Positions 7,569 through 15,671 of a stretch of DNA of 64,000 nucleotides are shown in pieces. This DNA comes from Corynebacterium tuberculostearicum (GTDB lineage: Bacteria > Actinomycetota > Actinomycetes > Mycobacteriales > Mycobacteriaceae). Made by a program: the position numbers and the translations under genes. The stretch is from contig NZ_CP073092.1 of assembly GCF_030506365.1 (NCBI RefSeq), positions 1,178,001 through 1,242,000 of the forward strand, in the 5' to 3' direction. Positions within the stretch are counted from its first letter, which is position 1; each line of letters begins with the position of its first letter. Below the pieces are notes generated by a model. That model did not search any database and was not told where the DNA came from. It saw only the letters and a program-made list of their open reading frames with translations.

Positions 7569-10319
7569 CTAGGCCTCCTCACCTTCGATAGCTTGAAGAA
7601 CTTCGCTTTCAGCTTCGGCGACTTGTTCCATGGTTTCGGCATCGAGGAAGTCCTGGGCGCTTACATATTCAGCGTCAGGATCTGGGTTGCTCGAAGTCGG
7701 GAAGAAGAGACCGATGCCGATCATTACGTCCTCAGCATTCAAATCCTTACGTCGATTTCTCGGAGTGATGAGTTTTCCAACGTTTTTGCCGGACTTGTGT
7801 ACGAAGTCGGACGACTGACTTGTCTTTGAATCTGGATCGATGGCATAGATGCCTAAATGGGCGACGTCAGTGCCTACAGCTGCTTCGTACGCTTTCAGGA
7901 GTTTAGTTTCAGCTTTGGTCGACTGTGTTTCAAACTCGTCGATTAGTTCCTGCAACGCCGGCTTATCCAGATCGGCACTATTTAAGCGATCCAGCGAACC
8001 GACGAGGGTCTTAATGTTAGCGACATCCGGGCTTGCTGAAACCACCATCTGGGAACGATTGAGCAAGTTGAGTTCGCTGGTCAATCCTAAATCGATGGAT
8101 TTAGGATTGTCTGAGCCAGACCTACCGAAGAAGGAAATATCCCATGCTCGGATAGAGCCTGTTGAGTGTTCCTTCTTGATATATGCCTTGAGCAGCTCCG
8201 CATTGTTTCGGCCAAGAGTGGATTCCTCGTAGATGGCATATTCGTCTAGGAATTTTTCAACGACGCTTGGAGGGACTTGTTTGAAGAACTTAGTACCGTT
8301 CTTCTTTTGATGCTCTTTTAGACCCTTGCCTTGAATGTCCTGGACCAAGGATTCCGACGCTTGAATATTTTGGGATAGCCAGTCTTTATTCTTGTGGCGG
8401 AAGAGAATCGTCTGGACTTTCTGGCCTGAATAACTGACTACTGCTGGGCGACTATTCTGCTGCTTTGCACGAGCCGTAACTTCCATCGACGGATGCGTGC
8501 GGATTCGGGCTTGGAATGTAAGCGGGGTTTCGCCGTCATCGGCGTAACGCGCTAGATCCTTTCGCAAGTCCGCTTCCACCAAAGCAAGGTCATGGAACCA
8601 ATTCTCGAGATCTTCGGTCATCCAAATTCGCGGAAGGTCACCGTATCCGTTTCTGAAACCGAACCAGCGTCCCATCTGAAGAAGGGTGTCGTAGGCAGTA
8701 GCGTTTCGAACGAAATAGCTGCAGACGAGGCCTTCTAGAGTCAGACCTCGGGACAAAGTATTGCCGCCGACTGCAATAACAGTCTTCGGCTTCCCGTCTT
8801 CGTATTGAAGTCGTTGCTCGGATATACCATTGTCCATTACTACTTCAGTTGCTTTGAGGACGTCTGAAATTTGTGGCTTGATTTCCTCAAATGTCAGAGT
8901 CTCGTATCCCAGTGCTTCTGCGGAAACTTGCTCGGTCTCGTAAACCCATTGTGCTTCGAGAAGCTTAAGCATCTCTGGGTCGTCCTGCGCTCGCGCGATG
9001 AACTTCACTTGTTCTTGAACTAATTCGTGCAAGATCTCATGGGCAGCGGTGCGTACTGCAGTGTGAATCAGCATCGATGAATGCGCATCTTTTTGCCCAC
9101 GCGCACGGCGAGCTGCAGTGGCGAGGATAAACCAGCGAATTGCTTCATCGAGGGACTTAGGAATTTCAGGCTCCCAGTTTTCGAAGCCCTTCTTTCCACT
9201 TGGAGGTCGTGTCGCACCGATTTCATCTTCGTCGATCGTCCGCACCATAGACAGACCATCCAGCTCTTCGGCGTCTTCGCCATTTAGTGGCTCACGGCCA
9301 AAGATAGTCTCTGTGCCGAAATATCCTTCCGGTTTGGGTAGTACATGGATGAAGTCCTTTGGATAGAGATCAGTGGTGTCATTTGGATCGATAAGGATAT
9401 TGGCAAAAGGAGTCGCTGTATACGCGACGTATGCCGTCTTAGGATTCCGCAGAAGCGTTTTGATTTGGGCGTTGATTTTTGAGGCTTCGGCTCTGGCCTT
9501 GGGGGATACATTGATAGAAGCCTGATCAGATTCGTCGTCGATGACGAGAATAGGAAGATCTTTAGTAGCAATTTTTGCGCCCTGGAGGAAATTATTCAGA
9601 GCAGTAAGAATATGGCCGTTCTTCTTCACAACTGCGATATGTCGGTTCGCCGGCGCCCCAAGAAGGGTATCCGAATTCCGATTGTTCGCGTTGAACTGCG
9701 AAGCATTGAAGTCGCTATCGATATCGGTGAGTTTTACCCAGTTCGGTGTTTCATCGATGAGTTGTTCATTGATACGTTTCTGAGTCTGAACACGGAGATT
9801 ATCCGTCATACCTGCCAGGACAATGATTAGCCTGTATCCGATATCTGCGGCCTTAGAAATCAAAGATATGAAGTTCGTAGTTTTGCCGCTTTGAACGAAG
9901 CCGAGTACTAGGCCACGGACATCGAACGTATCTTCAGCGGGCGGCCGAAGTGAGCAAAGCACTTTGCTCGATGCTTTGTCGACTTCGTCGAGCGCACTGC
10001 CGAGTTTGGGTTGAAGTACTTCCTTTACATGCGGCCAATAAATGTGGTTGTCGTAGTCTGGGCCGTCATACCAATCGCCGGAATCCACTTCATCCTGAAT
10101 TAGGGAGTCGACAGCCTTAAACTTTGAGATTTGCCCGGCATTCTGGAGAAAGATGATTCGTGCTTCGTTGAGGAGCTCTTCTGGGGGCTTGACGAAAGGA
10201 TTGTTGGAAATCCTTTCTACTGCCGCATCTACAGAAACTCCCGTACGGACGGCATTTCGAATCTCTTCTAAAAGCCATTCGATTTTGAGGTCACGGGCAG
10301 TAGTCGAATTATCAGTCAT
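7569..10319 (-). CDS. Z1-domain ATPase/helicase-like restriction protein
   Basis: A 916-residue protein with a P-loop GFVQSGKT (140-147) and Walker B IDDESD (260-265), followed by the Z1 region, for example GGNTLSRGLTLEGL and LLQMGRWFGFRNGY. The latter resembles superfamily-2 motifs V/VI. Z1 proteins are ATP-driven translocases of NTP-dependent restriction systems; the H subunit of CglI from C. glutamicum is a known relative. It is the first gene of the minus-strand operon, preceded by the SD sequence GGAGAAAA directly before the ATG. It probably couples ATP hydrolysis to DNA translocation or target search for the PD-(D/E)XK subunit. Confidence 0.9.
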   Translation of the reverse strand: MTDNSTTARDLKIEWLLEEIRNAVRTGVSVDAAVERISNNPFVKPPEELLNEARIIFLQNAGQISKFKAVDSLIQDEVDSGDWYDGPDYDNHIYWPHVKEVLQPKLGSALDEVDKASSKVLCSLRPPAEDTFDVRGLVLGFVQSGKTTNFISLISKAADIGYRLIIVLAGMTDNLRVQTQKRINEQLIDETPNWVKLTDIDSDFNASQFNANNRNSDTLLGAPANRHIAVVKKNGHILTALNNFLQGAKIATKDLPILVIDDESDQASINVSPKARAEASKINAQIKTLLRNPKTAYVAYTATPFANILIDPNDTTDLYPKDFIHVLPKPEGYFGTETIFGREPLNGEDAEELDGLSMVRTIDEDEIGATRPPSGKKGFENWEPEIPKSLDEAIRWFILATAARRARGQKDAHSSMLIHTAVRTAAHEILHELVQEQVKFIARAQDDPEMLKLLEAQWVYETEQVSAEALGYETLTFEEIKPQISDVLKATEVVMDNGISEQRLQYEDGKPKTVIAVGGNTLSRGLTLEGLVCSYFVRNATAYDTLLQMGRWFGFRNGYGDLPRIWMTEDLENWFHDLALVEADLRKDLARYADDGETPLTFQARIRTHPSMEVTARAKQQNSRPAVVSYSGQKVQTILFRHKNKDWLSQNIQASESLVQDIQGKGLKEHQKKNGTKFFKQVPPSVVEKFLDEYAIYEESTLGRNNAELLKAYIKKEHSTGSIRAWDISFFGRSGSDNPKSIDLGLTSELNLLNRSQMVVSASPDVANIKTLVGSLDRLNSADLDKPALQELIDEFETQSTKAETKLLKAYEAAVGTDVAHLGIYAIDPDSKTSQSSDFVHKSGKNVGKLITPRNRRKDLNAEDVMIGIGLFFPTSSNPDPDAEYVSAQDFLDAETMEQVAEAESEVLQAIEGEEA

Positions 10320-10449
10320 TTTTTCTCCGGGGAATTGGTGAGCAAATTTAGCAAACTTGCTTTAAGACAATTCAAGATTAGCGGTGGTTTAAATAGCCCA
10401 CAGGCAATTATTCAAATTATTTTGTGGCCTTTTCTACATAATTATTTTG
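10320..10449 (-). promoter_or_regulatory. AT-rich promoter/leader of the restriction operon
   Basis: 130 bases between the NUDIX gene and the first restriction gene, both on the minus strand. It is strongly A/T-rich and is the only gap in the block large enough for the operon promoter. A repeat GCAAATTTAGCAAACTTGC lies at 10342-10360, about 23 bases before the ATG, and contains the self-complementary GCAAACTTGC; this could be an operator. A weak dyad (GGCCACA and TGTGGGC) further upstream could end NUDIX transcription. No definite -10/-35 pair can be assigned. Confidence 0.45.
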
Positions 10450-10881
10450 CTAAATAAACACTGTTTGCTTGGGCGGCGTTGCCCAGAGCTGCTCTACCGC
10501 AGGCACGTCCGCCGGAGCCCACTCGAGTTCGAGGGCGTCGGAGATGTTGACCCAGCGCGTGGCGTCGTGGTCGGTGAGACTGAGATTGTCGGCTAGCAGA
10601 GAGGCGGTGGTGGTGCAGTAAAAGGTGGTGAGCTCGATGGTGGCGAAATCGTAATGGTGAACGGTGGTCGTTACTTCTTCGCCGACGGTGGCTGAAATGC
10701 CGAGTTCTTCCTTAAGTTCGCGCGCGAGTGCTTGTTCTGGTGTTTCGCCAGGTTCGATCTTGCCGCCGGGAAATTCCCACATGCCAGCAAGGGAAGTGCC
10801 AGGCTTCTTGCGGAAGGCTAAAAGCTGTGTGCGTTCTTCATCGACGAAGACGGCGCCGACGACGCGAATAGGATTAGACAT
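10450..10881 (-). CDS. NUDIX hydrolase, MutT-like
   Basis: A 143-residue protein with a full Nudix box, GGKIEPGETPEQALARELKE followed by ELGI (pattern GX5EX7REUXEEXGU). The context FRKKPGTSLAGMWEFPGGK is typical of MutT/8-oxo-dGTP pyrophosphohydrolases that cleanse the nucleotide pool or act on related nucleotides. The start is ATG at 10881 (MSNPIRVVGAV); an upstream in-frame ATG at 10950 would add residues with no family match. It marks the edge between the A/T-rich island and the G+C-rich core. The substrate is not determined. Confidence 0.85.
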   Translation of the reverse strand: MSNPIRVVGAVFVDEERTQLLAFRKKPGTSLAGMWEFPGGKIEPGETPEQALARELKEELGISATVGEEVTTTVHHYDFATIELTTFYCTTTASLLADNLSLTDHDATRWVNISDALELEWAPADVPAVEQLWATPPKQTVFI

Positions 10882-10954
10882 GACTCCATTGTGCCTTGGA
10901 TCTCGGAAACATCTAGACAGTGAGCTGTTACTTAGATAACATATCCCCAATGTT

Positions 10955-10973
10955 CGCGTAAGGCTGTCACGCG
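10955..10973 (+). promoter_or_regulatory. Putative promoter element shared with hutH
   Basis: CGCGTAAGGCTGTCACGCG lies 41 bases before the yjiH-like start codon and matches 17 of 19 bases of the sequence at 15610-15628 before hutH. The inner TAAGGCT/TTAGGCT fits a corynebacterial -10 (TANANT-like). Shared flanks suggest a common factor acts on both promoters. No clear -35 is present. Confidence 0.4.
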
Positions 10974-11014
10974 GGCTTGATTTTTGTATGCAAGCTTGAG
11001 GGGACGGTTTTACT

Positions 11015-12361
11015 GTGACTTCTACCGAATCGGTCTATTCCTCCATTCAGAGCCATGACGGGGAAATCCCGCAGCCTGGGGGACGGTGGAAACTCTTTTT
11101 ATATAGCGTCATCGGCGCGTTCGTATTCTTCCTGCCGGTGACGTACCAGGACAAGCGCTCCATTCCTTTGGACCACATGGTCACCATAGTGCGCGAGGGG
11201 ATTCCAGCGGCGGTGCCGTGGATTATCTTTGCGCTTGCCGTCTATGGCACGGTGCGCAGCTTTACTACCGGCGCGTTCAAAGAAAGCGTATTGCAAGCGG
11301 TCTTTGCGGTGCTCAACATTGTGGGCGCGGTGGTCTCCTTCCTTATGGTCGTCGATGCGCTGCCGTGGGTGCTGGGCGATGAAGACCTGGTGCCGTTCCT
11401 GTGGAACTCCATCGCGATTCCGGTGGGGCTCATCGTGCCTATCGGTGGTGCGTTCCTGGCATTTCTCATTGGCTTTGGACTGCTGGAATTTGTTGGCGTG
11501 CTCATGCAGCCCATCATGCGGCCGCTGTGGAAGACGCCGGGGCGCTCCGCCATTGACGCGGTGGCCTCGTTCGTGGGCTCGTACTCGCTGGGCATTTTGG
11601 TAACGGACCGCGTCTACCAAAAGGGCGGCTATACCGGGCGCGAGGCGGCCATTATTGCCACCGGCTTTTCGACGGTCTCTGCGGCCTTCATGGTCATTGT
11701 GGCCAAGCAGCTTGACCTGATGAAAATCTGGGGCACCTACTTTATTGTCACACTCATAGTGACCTTTGTGGTCACGGCCATTACCGTGCGTATTCCGCCG
11801 CTACGCACCATTCCAGATGAGTACTGTGCAGAAGCACACCCCGATCCGGAAAAGCCGGTGGAAGGCTCGCGCATCAAGAACGCGTGGCGTGAGGCCATGC
11901 TGGCGCTGCAGCGCGCGCCGTCCTTGTGGGAGTCCATCTGGGAGAACCTGCGCGATGGCGTGCGCATGGCGGCGGCCATCGTGCCTTCCATCATGTCGGT
12001 GGGCCTTATTGGCCTACTGCTTGCGCGCTTTACGCCCATCTTCGAGTGGATTGGCTACTTGTTTTATCCGTTCGCGTGGGTAGTGCAGCTGCCGGAGCCG
12101 GTCCAGGCCGGCAAGGGCGCGGCCATGGGTATCGCGGAGATGTTCCTGCCCGCCACCGCAGTGGCAGGCAGCGACAGCATGGTGCTCAAGTTCGTCATCG
12201 GCGTGGTGGCAGTCTCCGCCATCATCTTTTTCTCCGCGCTGGTGCCGTGCATCTTGGCTACCAAGATTCCGGTGAAGCTCACCCACCTGGTCATCATCTG
12301 GTTTGAGCGCGTGGCGCTGACCATCCTCATCGCCACGCCGATTGCCCACCTGCTGTTTTGA
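11015..12361 (+). CDS. YjiH-like polytopic membrane protein (nucleoside-recognition/Gate domain)
   Basis: A 448-residue membrane protein with about ten hydrophobic segments and a conserved GATE-type core, seen in the region FVGVLMQPIMRPLWKTPGRSAIDAVASF and repeated in the C-terminal half (AMGIAEMFLPATAVAGSDS). It resembles the YjiH family of unknown transport function. The start is GTG at 11015 with GAGGGGA upstream. The gene sits at the edge of the histidine-utilisation cluster and shares a promoter-like element with hutH. A role in uptake or export of histidine or a breakdown product is possible but inferred only from position. It converges on hutG, 8 bases away. Confidence 0.8.
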   Translation: MTSTESVYSSIQSHDGEIPQPGGRWKLFLYSVIGAFVFFLPVTYQDKRSIPLDHMVTIVREGIPAAVPWIIFALAVYGTVRSFTTGAFKESVLQAVFAVLNIVGAVVSFLMVVDALPWVLGDEDLVPFLWNSIAIPVGLIVPIGGAFLAFLIGFGLLEFVGVLMQPIMRPLWKTPGRSAIDAVASFVGSYSLGILVTDRVYQKGGYTGREAAIIATGFSTVSAAFMVIVAKQLDLMKIWGTYFIVTLIVTFVVTAITVRIPPLRTIPDEYCAEAHPDPEKPVEGSRIKNAWREAMLALQRAPSLWESIWENLRDGVRMAAAIVPSIMSVGLIGLLLARFTPIFEWIGYLFYPFAWVVQLPEPVQAGKGAAMGIAEMFLPATAVAGSDSMVLKFVIGVVAVSAIIFFSALVPCILATKIPVKLTHLVIIWFERVALTILIATPIAHLLF

Positions 12362-12369
12362 GCTAAGCG

Positions 12370-13302
12370 CTAGGCCTCTAGGTGGGCCGTGACGATGTCA
12401 TCGATAAGCCGCGCCGCTGCTTTGGCGGTGCGGTTATCTATGTCAAAGGTGGGGTTGAGCTCGACGACGTCCACCAGGGCCAGCTTGCCCGTTTGCGCAA
12501 TAGCCACGGCCATGGCGCGGATGCGCTCATAACTGACGCCTAGCGACGCCGGTGCGGATACGCCCGGCGCGGTGGACGCTGGCAAAACGTCGAGGTCGAT
12601 GGATAGGTGGACCTTGTCCTTGCCCTCCGTGGCGCGGGCGGCAAGCTCGCCGCATTCGGCCGGGGAGAGGTTGACCAGCTCTTCGTCTAGGGTGATGGCC
12701 ACGCCGAGGGACTCGGCTTCGTCGAAAAGCACCGCGGTGTTATTGGGGCGGGAGATACCCAGCACGGTGTAGTCGAAGTCATCGGTGAGCTCTGAAATCT
12801 GCTTGAACGGGGTGCCGGAGGTGGCTTGGTCCGCGCGGCGCAGATCGAAGTGGGCATCCAGGTTGATGATCTTGGTGGCGCCCACCGCACGGTAGAGGCC
12901 GCGGTGCGAGCCGAAGGCGGTCTCGTGACCGCCGCCCAGAATGATGGGCAGGGTGCCGGCTTCGACGAGCTCCTGCACCTTATCGGAGAGCGCATCGTGG
13001 GCGCCGTCGAGGTCGTCGGCTTGGGTGGTGATTGTGCCGGCGTCGGCAAGCGCATGCTCATGGTGGACTGCCAAGGAACCTAGGGCAGCTCGCAGCGCGG
13101 CCGGGCCTGCGGCTGCACCTTGGCGGCCGCCATTGCGCAGCACGCCCTCATCGGAGGCAAACCCTAGGAGGGTTACGGGGGCGGGGGAGTCGGTGGATTG
13201 ATTGATAACGCTATGCCAGCGCGCGTGCTCTGGTCCCGGGCCATCGGAGCGGCCGGACCATTCGGGGGCGAGGGTGAAAAGTTCAGCTTTTTCAGTGTTC
13301 AT
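12370..13302 (-). CDS. hutG: Formimidoylglutamase
   Basis: A 310-residue ureohydrolase (arginase) family protein. Mn-binding motifs are GGGHETAFGSHRG, NLDAHFDLR and SIDLDVLPAS. In histidine breakdown HutG hydrolyses N-formimidoyl-L-glutamate to L-glutamate and formamide, the last step after HutH, HutU and HutI, all present here. It lies 11 bases downstream of the permease gene on the same strand, so the two probably form a permease-hutG operon controlled from the operator at 14780. Other ureohydrolases (agmatinase, arginase) share the fold, but the hut context supports this call. Confidence 0.88.
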   Translation of the reverse strand: MNTEKAELFTLAPEWSGRSDGPGPEHARWHSVINQSTDSPAPVTLLGFASDEGVLRNGGRQGAAAGPAALRAALGSLAVHHEHALADAGTITTQADDLDGAHDALSDKVQELVEAGTLPIILGGGHETAFGSHRGLYRAVGATKIINLDAHFDLRRADQATSGTPFKQISELTDDFDYTVLGISRPNNTAVLFDEAESLGVAITLDEELVNLSPAECGELAARATEGKDKVHLSIDLDVLPASTAPGVSAPASLGVSYERIRAMAVAIAQTGKLALVDVVELNPTFDIDNRTAKAAARLIDDIVTAHLEA

Positions 13303-13313
13303 GGTTTTCGATG

Positions 13314-14699
13314 TTAGGCGGAAACGACGAGTTCTTCTGGCTCTTCGGTGGGTTCATCCTCATGTGTTACTTCGTGCCGGTTGGTGAGGAAATAAACCGC
13401 CGTCATAATGGCGATGAAGGCCACACCCACAACGAGGGAAATGCGGTATTCCTCTTGCCAGACCATGATGCCGAAGGTCATGAGGATAAATGCGATGGAC
13501 AGGTACTGACCATAGGGCCAGAAGGGAGCTTTGTATTTGAGGTTCGCTACGTCTTGTGTGCTCATTCCGCGCCGAGAGTATAGGTGAGCGAGCAGAATCA
13601 TAAGCCAGACAAACACGGTGGCGAAGGTAGCTAACGAGGCGATGACCTCGAAGACATTCTCCGGCAGGAGGGCATTGAGGATAGTGCCAATGATCATGGT
13701 GGCGATGAGGATGATGGTGGTCATTACGGGTACGCCACGCACTACCTTGGACATGAACTTAGGGGCGTGCTTTTGGTGGGCAAGGCCAGTGATGACGCGT
13801 CCTGCACCGAAGAGGTCGGCGTTGATGGCCGATAAAGCGGCGGTAATGACCACGAAGTTGAGCAAACCTGCGGCCCAGGAAACGCCAAGGGTATTAAAGA
13901 TTTGGACGAAGGGGGACTGCTCGCCGGTGATGTCGCGCCATGGGGTGATCATGAGAATGACGGCGATGGCAAGGACATAGAAAAGCAGGATGCGCATGGG
14001 CACCGTATTGATTGCTTTGGGGACGGATTTTTCTGGGTGCTGGGCGGCGCTGCCGGCAACACCGATGATTTCGGTGCCGCCAAAGGCAAAGAGGACGAGG
14101 ATGAAAGAAGCGATCATGCCCGTGGGACCGTTGGGGAAGAAGCCGCCGTCGTTGACGAGGTTGACGGGGCCGGTGGTGTGGGCATCAGAAAGCCCAAAGG
14201 CTAATACCGCAAGGCCGCCGGCAATCATGGCGAGTACGGCGCCGACCTTGATGATGGTAAAGGCAAATTCTAGTTCACCGAAGGCCTTGACGGTGGCGAG
14301 GTTTGCGCCGCCCACGATGAGCAAGGTGGCTGCAACCCAAACCCACTGCGAGACGTCTGGGAACCAAAAGCGCATATAAACGCCGATGGCGGTGAGGTCC
14401 GCAAGCGCTACGATGACCATCTCAAAGGCGAACATCCAGCCGGTGATGTATCCGGCCCATCCGCCCATGAACATGCGGGCGTAGCCGGCGAAGGAGCCGG
14501 TGATGGGGTGGCGAACGGCCATTTCGCCTAGGGCGCGGAGCATAAAATACACCACCGCGCCGGCGAGGAGATAGACGACGAGGACAGAGGGGCCGGCGGC
14601 TTGGATGGCGCCGGCTGAACCATAAAACAGTCCGGTGCCGATCGCGGATCCAAGGGCGATGAAGTGCAGGTGCCTGTGTTTAAGGCCGTGTTGGGACAT
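13314..14699 (-). CDS. hutT: Amino acid permease (probable histidine permease, HutT/ProY type)
   Basis: A 461-residue APC-superfamily transporter with about twelve membrane segments. The N-terminal family signature is GLKHRHLHFIALGSAIGTGL, and AFGGTEIIGVAG marks the middle helices. The start is ATG at 14699, with AGGAG seven bases upstream; an in-frame extension to 14813 would cross the regulatory region. It is divergent from the IclR regulator and cotranscribed with hutG. Histidine as substrate is inferred from the hut cluster; proline or other amino acids cannot be excluded from sequence alone. Confidence 0.82.
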   Translation of the reverse strand: MSQHGLKHRHLHFIALGSAIGTGLFYGSAGAIQAAGPSVLVVYLLAGAVVYFMLRALGEMAVRHPITGSFAGYARMFMGGWAGYITGWMFAFEMVIVALADLTAIGVYMRFWFPDVSQWVWVAATLLIVGGANLATVKAFGELEFAFTIIKVGAVLAMIAGGLAVLAFGLSDAHTTGPVNLVNDGGFFPNGPTGMIASFILVLFAFGGTEIIGVAGSAAQHPEKSVPKAINTVPMRILLFYVLAIAVILMITPWRDITGEQSPFVQIFNTLGVSWAAGLLNFVVITAALSAINADLFGAGRVITGLAHQKHAPKFMSKVVRGVPVMTTIILIATMIIGTILNALLPENVFEVIASLATFATVFVWLMILLAHLYSRRGMSTQDVANLKYKAPFWPYGQYLSIAFILMTFGIMVWQEEYRISLVVGVAFIAIMTAVYFLTNRHEVTHEDEPTEEPEELVVSA

Positions 14700-14779
14700 G
14701 GCATCTCCTAGCGTATGAAAGGTTTTATGTAGTCTAAGTCTCCATTTGTTAAAAGTGTGGTCTGCAACATATTTACTTG

Positions 14780-14793
14780 TCTGGAATTTCAGA
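14780..14793. promoter_or_regulatory. HutR operator
   Basis: TCTGGAATTTCAGA; its reverse complement TCTGAAATTCCAGA matches every position of the 14-bp consensus TCTGwwATwCCAGA that I recall for the IclR-type HutR of Corynebacterium resistens. It lies in the divergent region, 81 bases before the permease start and about 57 bases before the regulator start, so it could serve both genes. Confidence 0.75.
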
Positions 14794-14849
14794 CTTGGGG
14801 TCGTGTGCTGCACTGATAACCGCCGCCATGGTGTTTAAAATTGCCCTCC

Positions 14850-15593
14850 GTGAGTACCAACAGAGTCCCTGCGGCGCGTCATGCGATGGAGATCCTCAAG
14901 CTGTTATCCACCATCGACGTCCCTATATCCGCCGCCCGCATCCAAGGTGAGCTCAACCTGCCGCGCTCATCTACGTACCACCTGCTGGCGGAGATGGTTG
15001 ATGCTGGTTTTGTAGCCCATTTGCCGGAACACAAGACGTATGGACTGGGCCTGGCGGCGTATTCCATGGCTTCGGCCTATGTAACGCAGCAGCCCTTGGT
15101 GCGCATGGCCACTCGGGATTTGGAACAGTGTGCGGCGCTGGTGGGTGGATCGGGGCACCTGTCACGTATGGCAGGCTCGGAAATCTTGTATTTGCAAGAG
15201 GTGCGTGCGGTGGGTGCTACCTCCTTGGTCACTGAGGTGGGTGTGCGCCTGCAGGCACATAAAACGGCGTCCGGGCGCGTGATGCTGGCGCATCTGCCTG
15301 ATGCGGAGGTGCGCGCCGCCTTTGATACTGCGGGAGGTAGCGGCTTTGCTGCATTGAAAAAGCGCTTGAGTTTGGTGGCTGCACGCGGGTGGGATCAAGA
15401 GATCGAAGAGATTACTCGCGGTCAGGCCTCTGTAGCGGCGCCCATCCTGGATCACTTGGACCGCCCTGCAGCGGCGGTGGCGGTGACGTATCCGGTTGGG
15501 ACGCCGGATGTGAAGGTGGACGCCGCTATTCGGGCCTTGCTAGAGGTATCGGACAAGGTCGCGGCCAAAATGTACCGCAATCGCAAAAAGTGA
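14850..15593 (+). CDS. hutR: IclR-family regulator of histidine utilisation
   Basis: About 247 residues. The N-terminal winged HTH includes ILKLLSTIDVPISAARI and the recognition-helix region NLPRSSTYHLLAEMV. The C-terminal effector-binding IclR domain includes GSGHLSRMAGSEILYLQEV and KTASGRVMLAHLP. The start is probably GTG at 14850; TTG at 14841 is in frame and possible, and neither has a good Shine-Dalgarno, so a leaderless mRNA is plausible. It lies between the permease/hutG operon and hutH, beside a perfect HutR operator. In C. resistens the orthologue HutR controls hut genes; direction of control and effector (probably urocanate or histidine) are inferred. Confidence 0.85.
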   Translation: MSTNRVPAARHAMEILKLLSTIDVPISAARIQGELNLPRSSTYHLLAEMVDAGFVAHLPEHKTYGLGLAAYSMASAYVTQQPLVRMATRDLEQCAALVGGSGHLSRMAGSEILYLQEVRAVGATSLVTEVGVRLQAHKTASGRVMLAHLPDAEVRAAFDTAGGSGFAALKKRLSLVAARGWDQEIEEITRGQASVAAPILDHLDRPAAAVAVTYPVGTPDVKVDAAIRALLEVSDKVAAKMYRNRKK

Positions 15594-15609
15594 GGTAGCA
15601 TACATTCAT

Positions 15610-15628
15610 CGCGTTAGGCTGTCGCGCG
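15610..15628 (+). promoter_or_regulatory. Putative hutH promoter element
   Basis: CGCGTTAGGCTGTCGCGCG, ending inside the perfect 12-bp palindrome TGTCGCGCGACA (15620-15631). TTAGGCT could be the -10. It is nearly identical to the element at 10955-10973. The hutH ATG is 44 bases downstream and preceded by GAGGAG. Confidence 0.4.
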
Positions 15629-15671
15629 ACACATCACAATTGTTGATCCCTTATTTAGAGGAGTATTTGCC

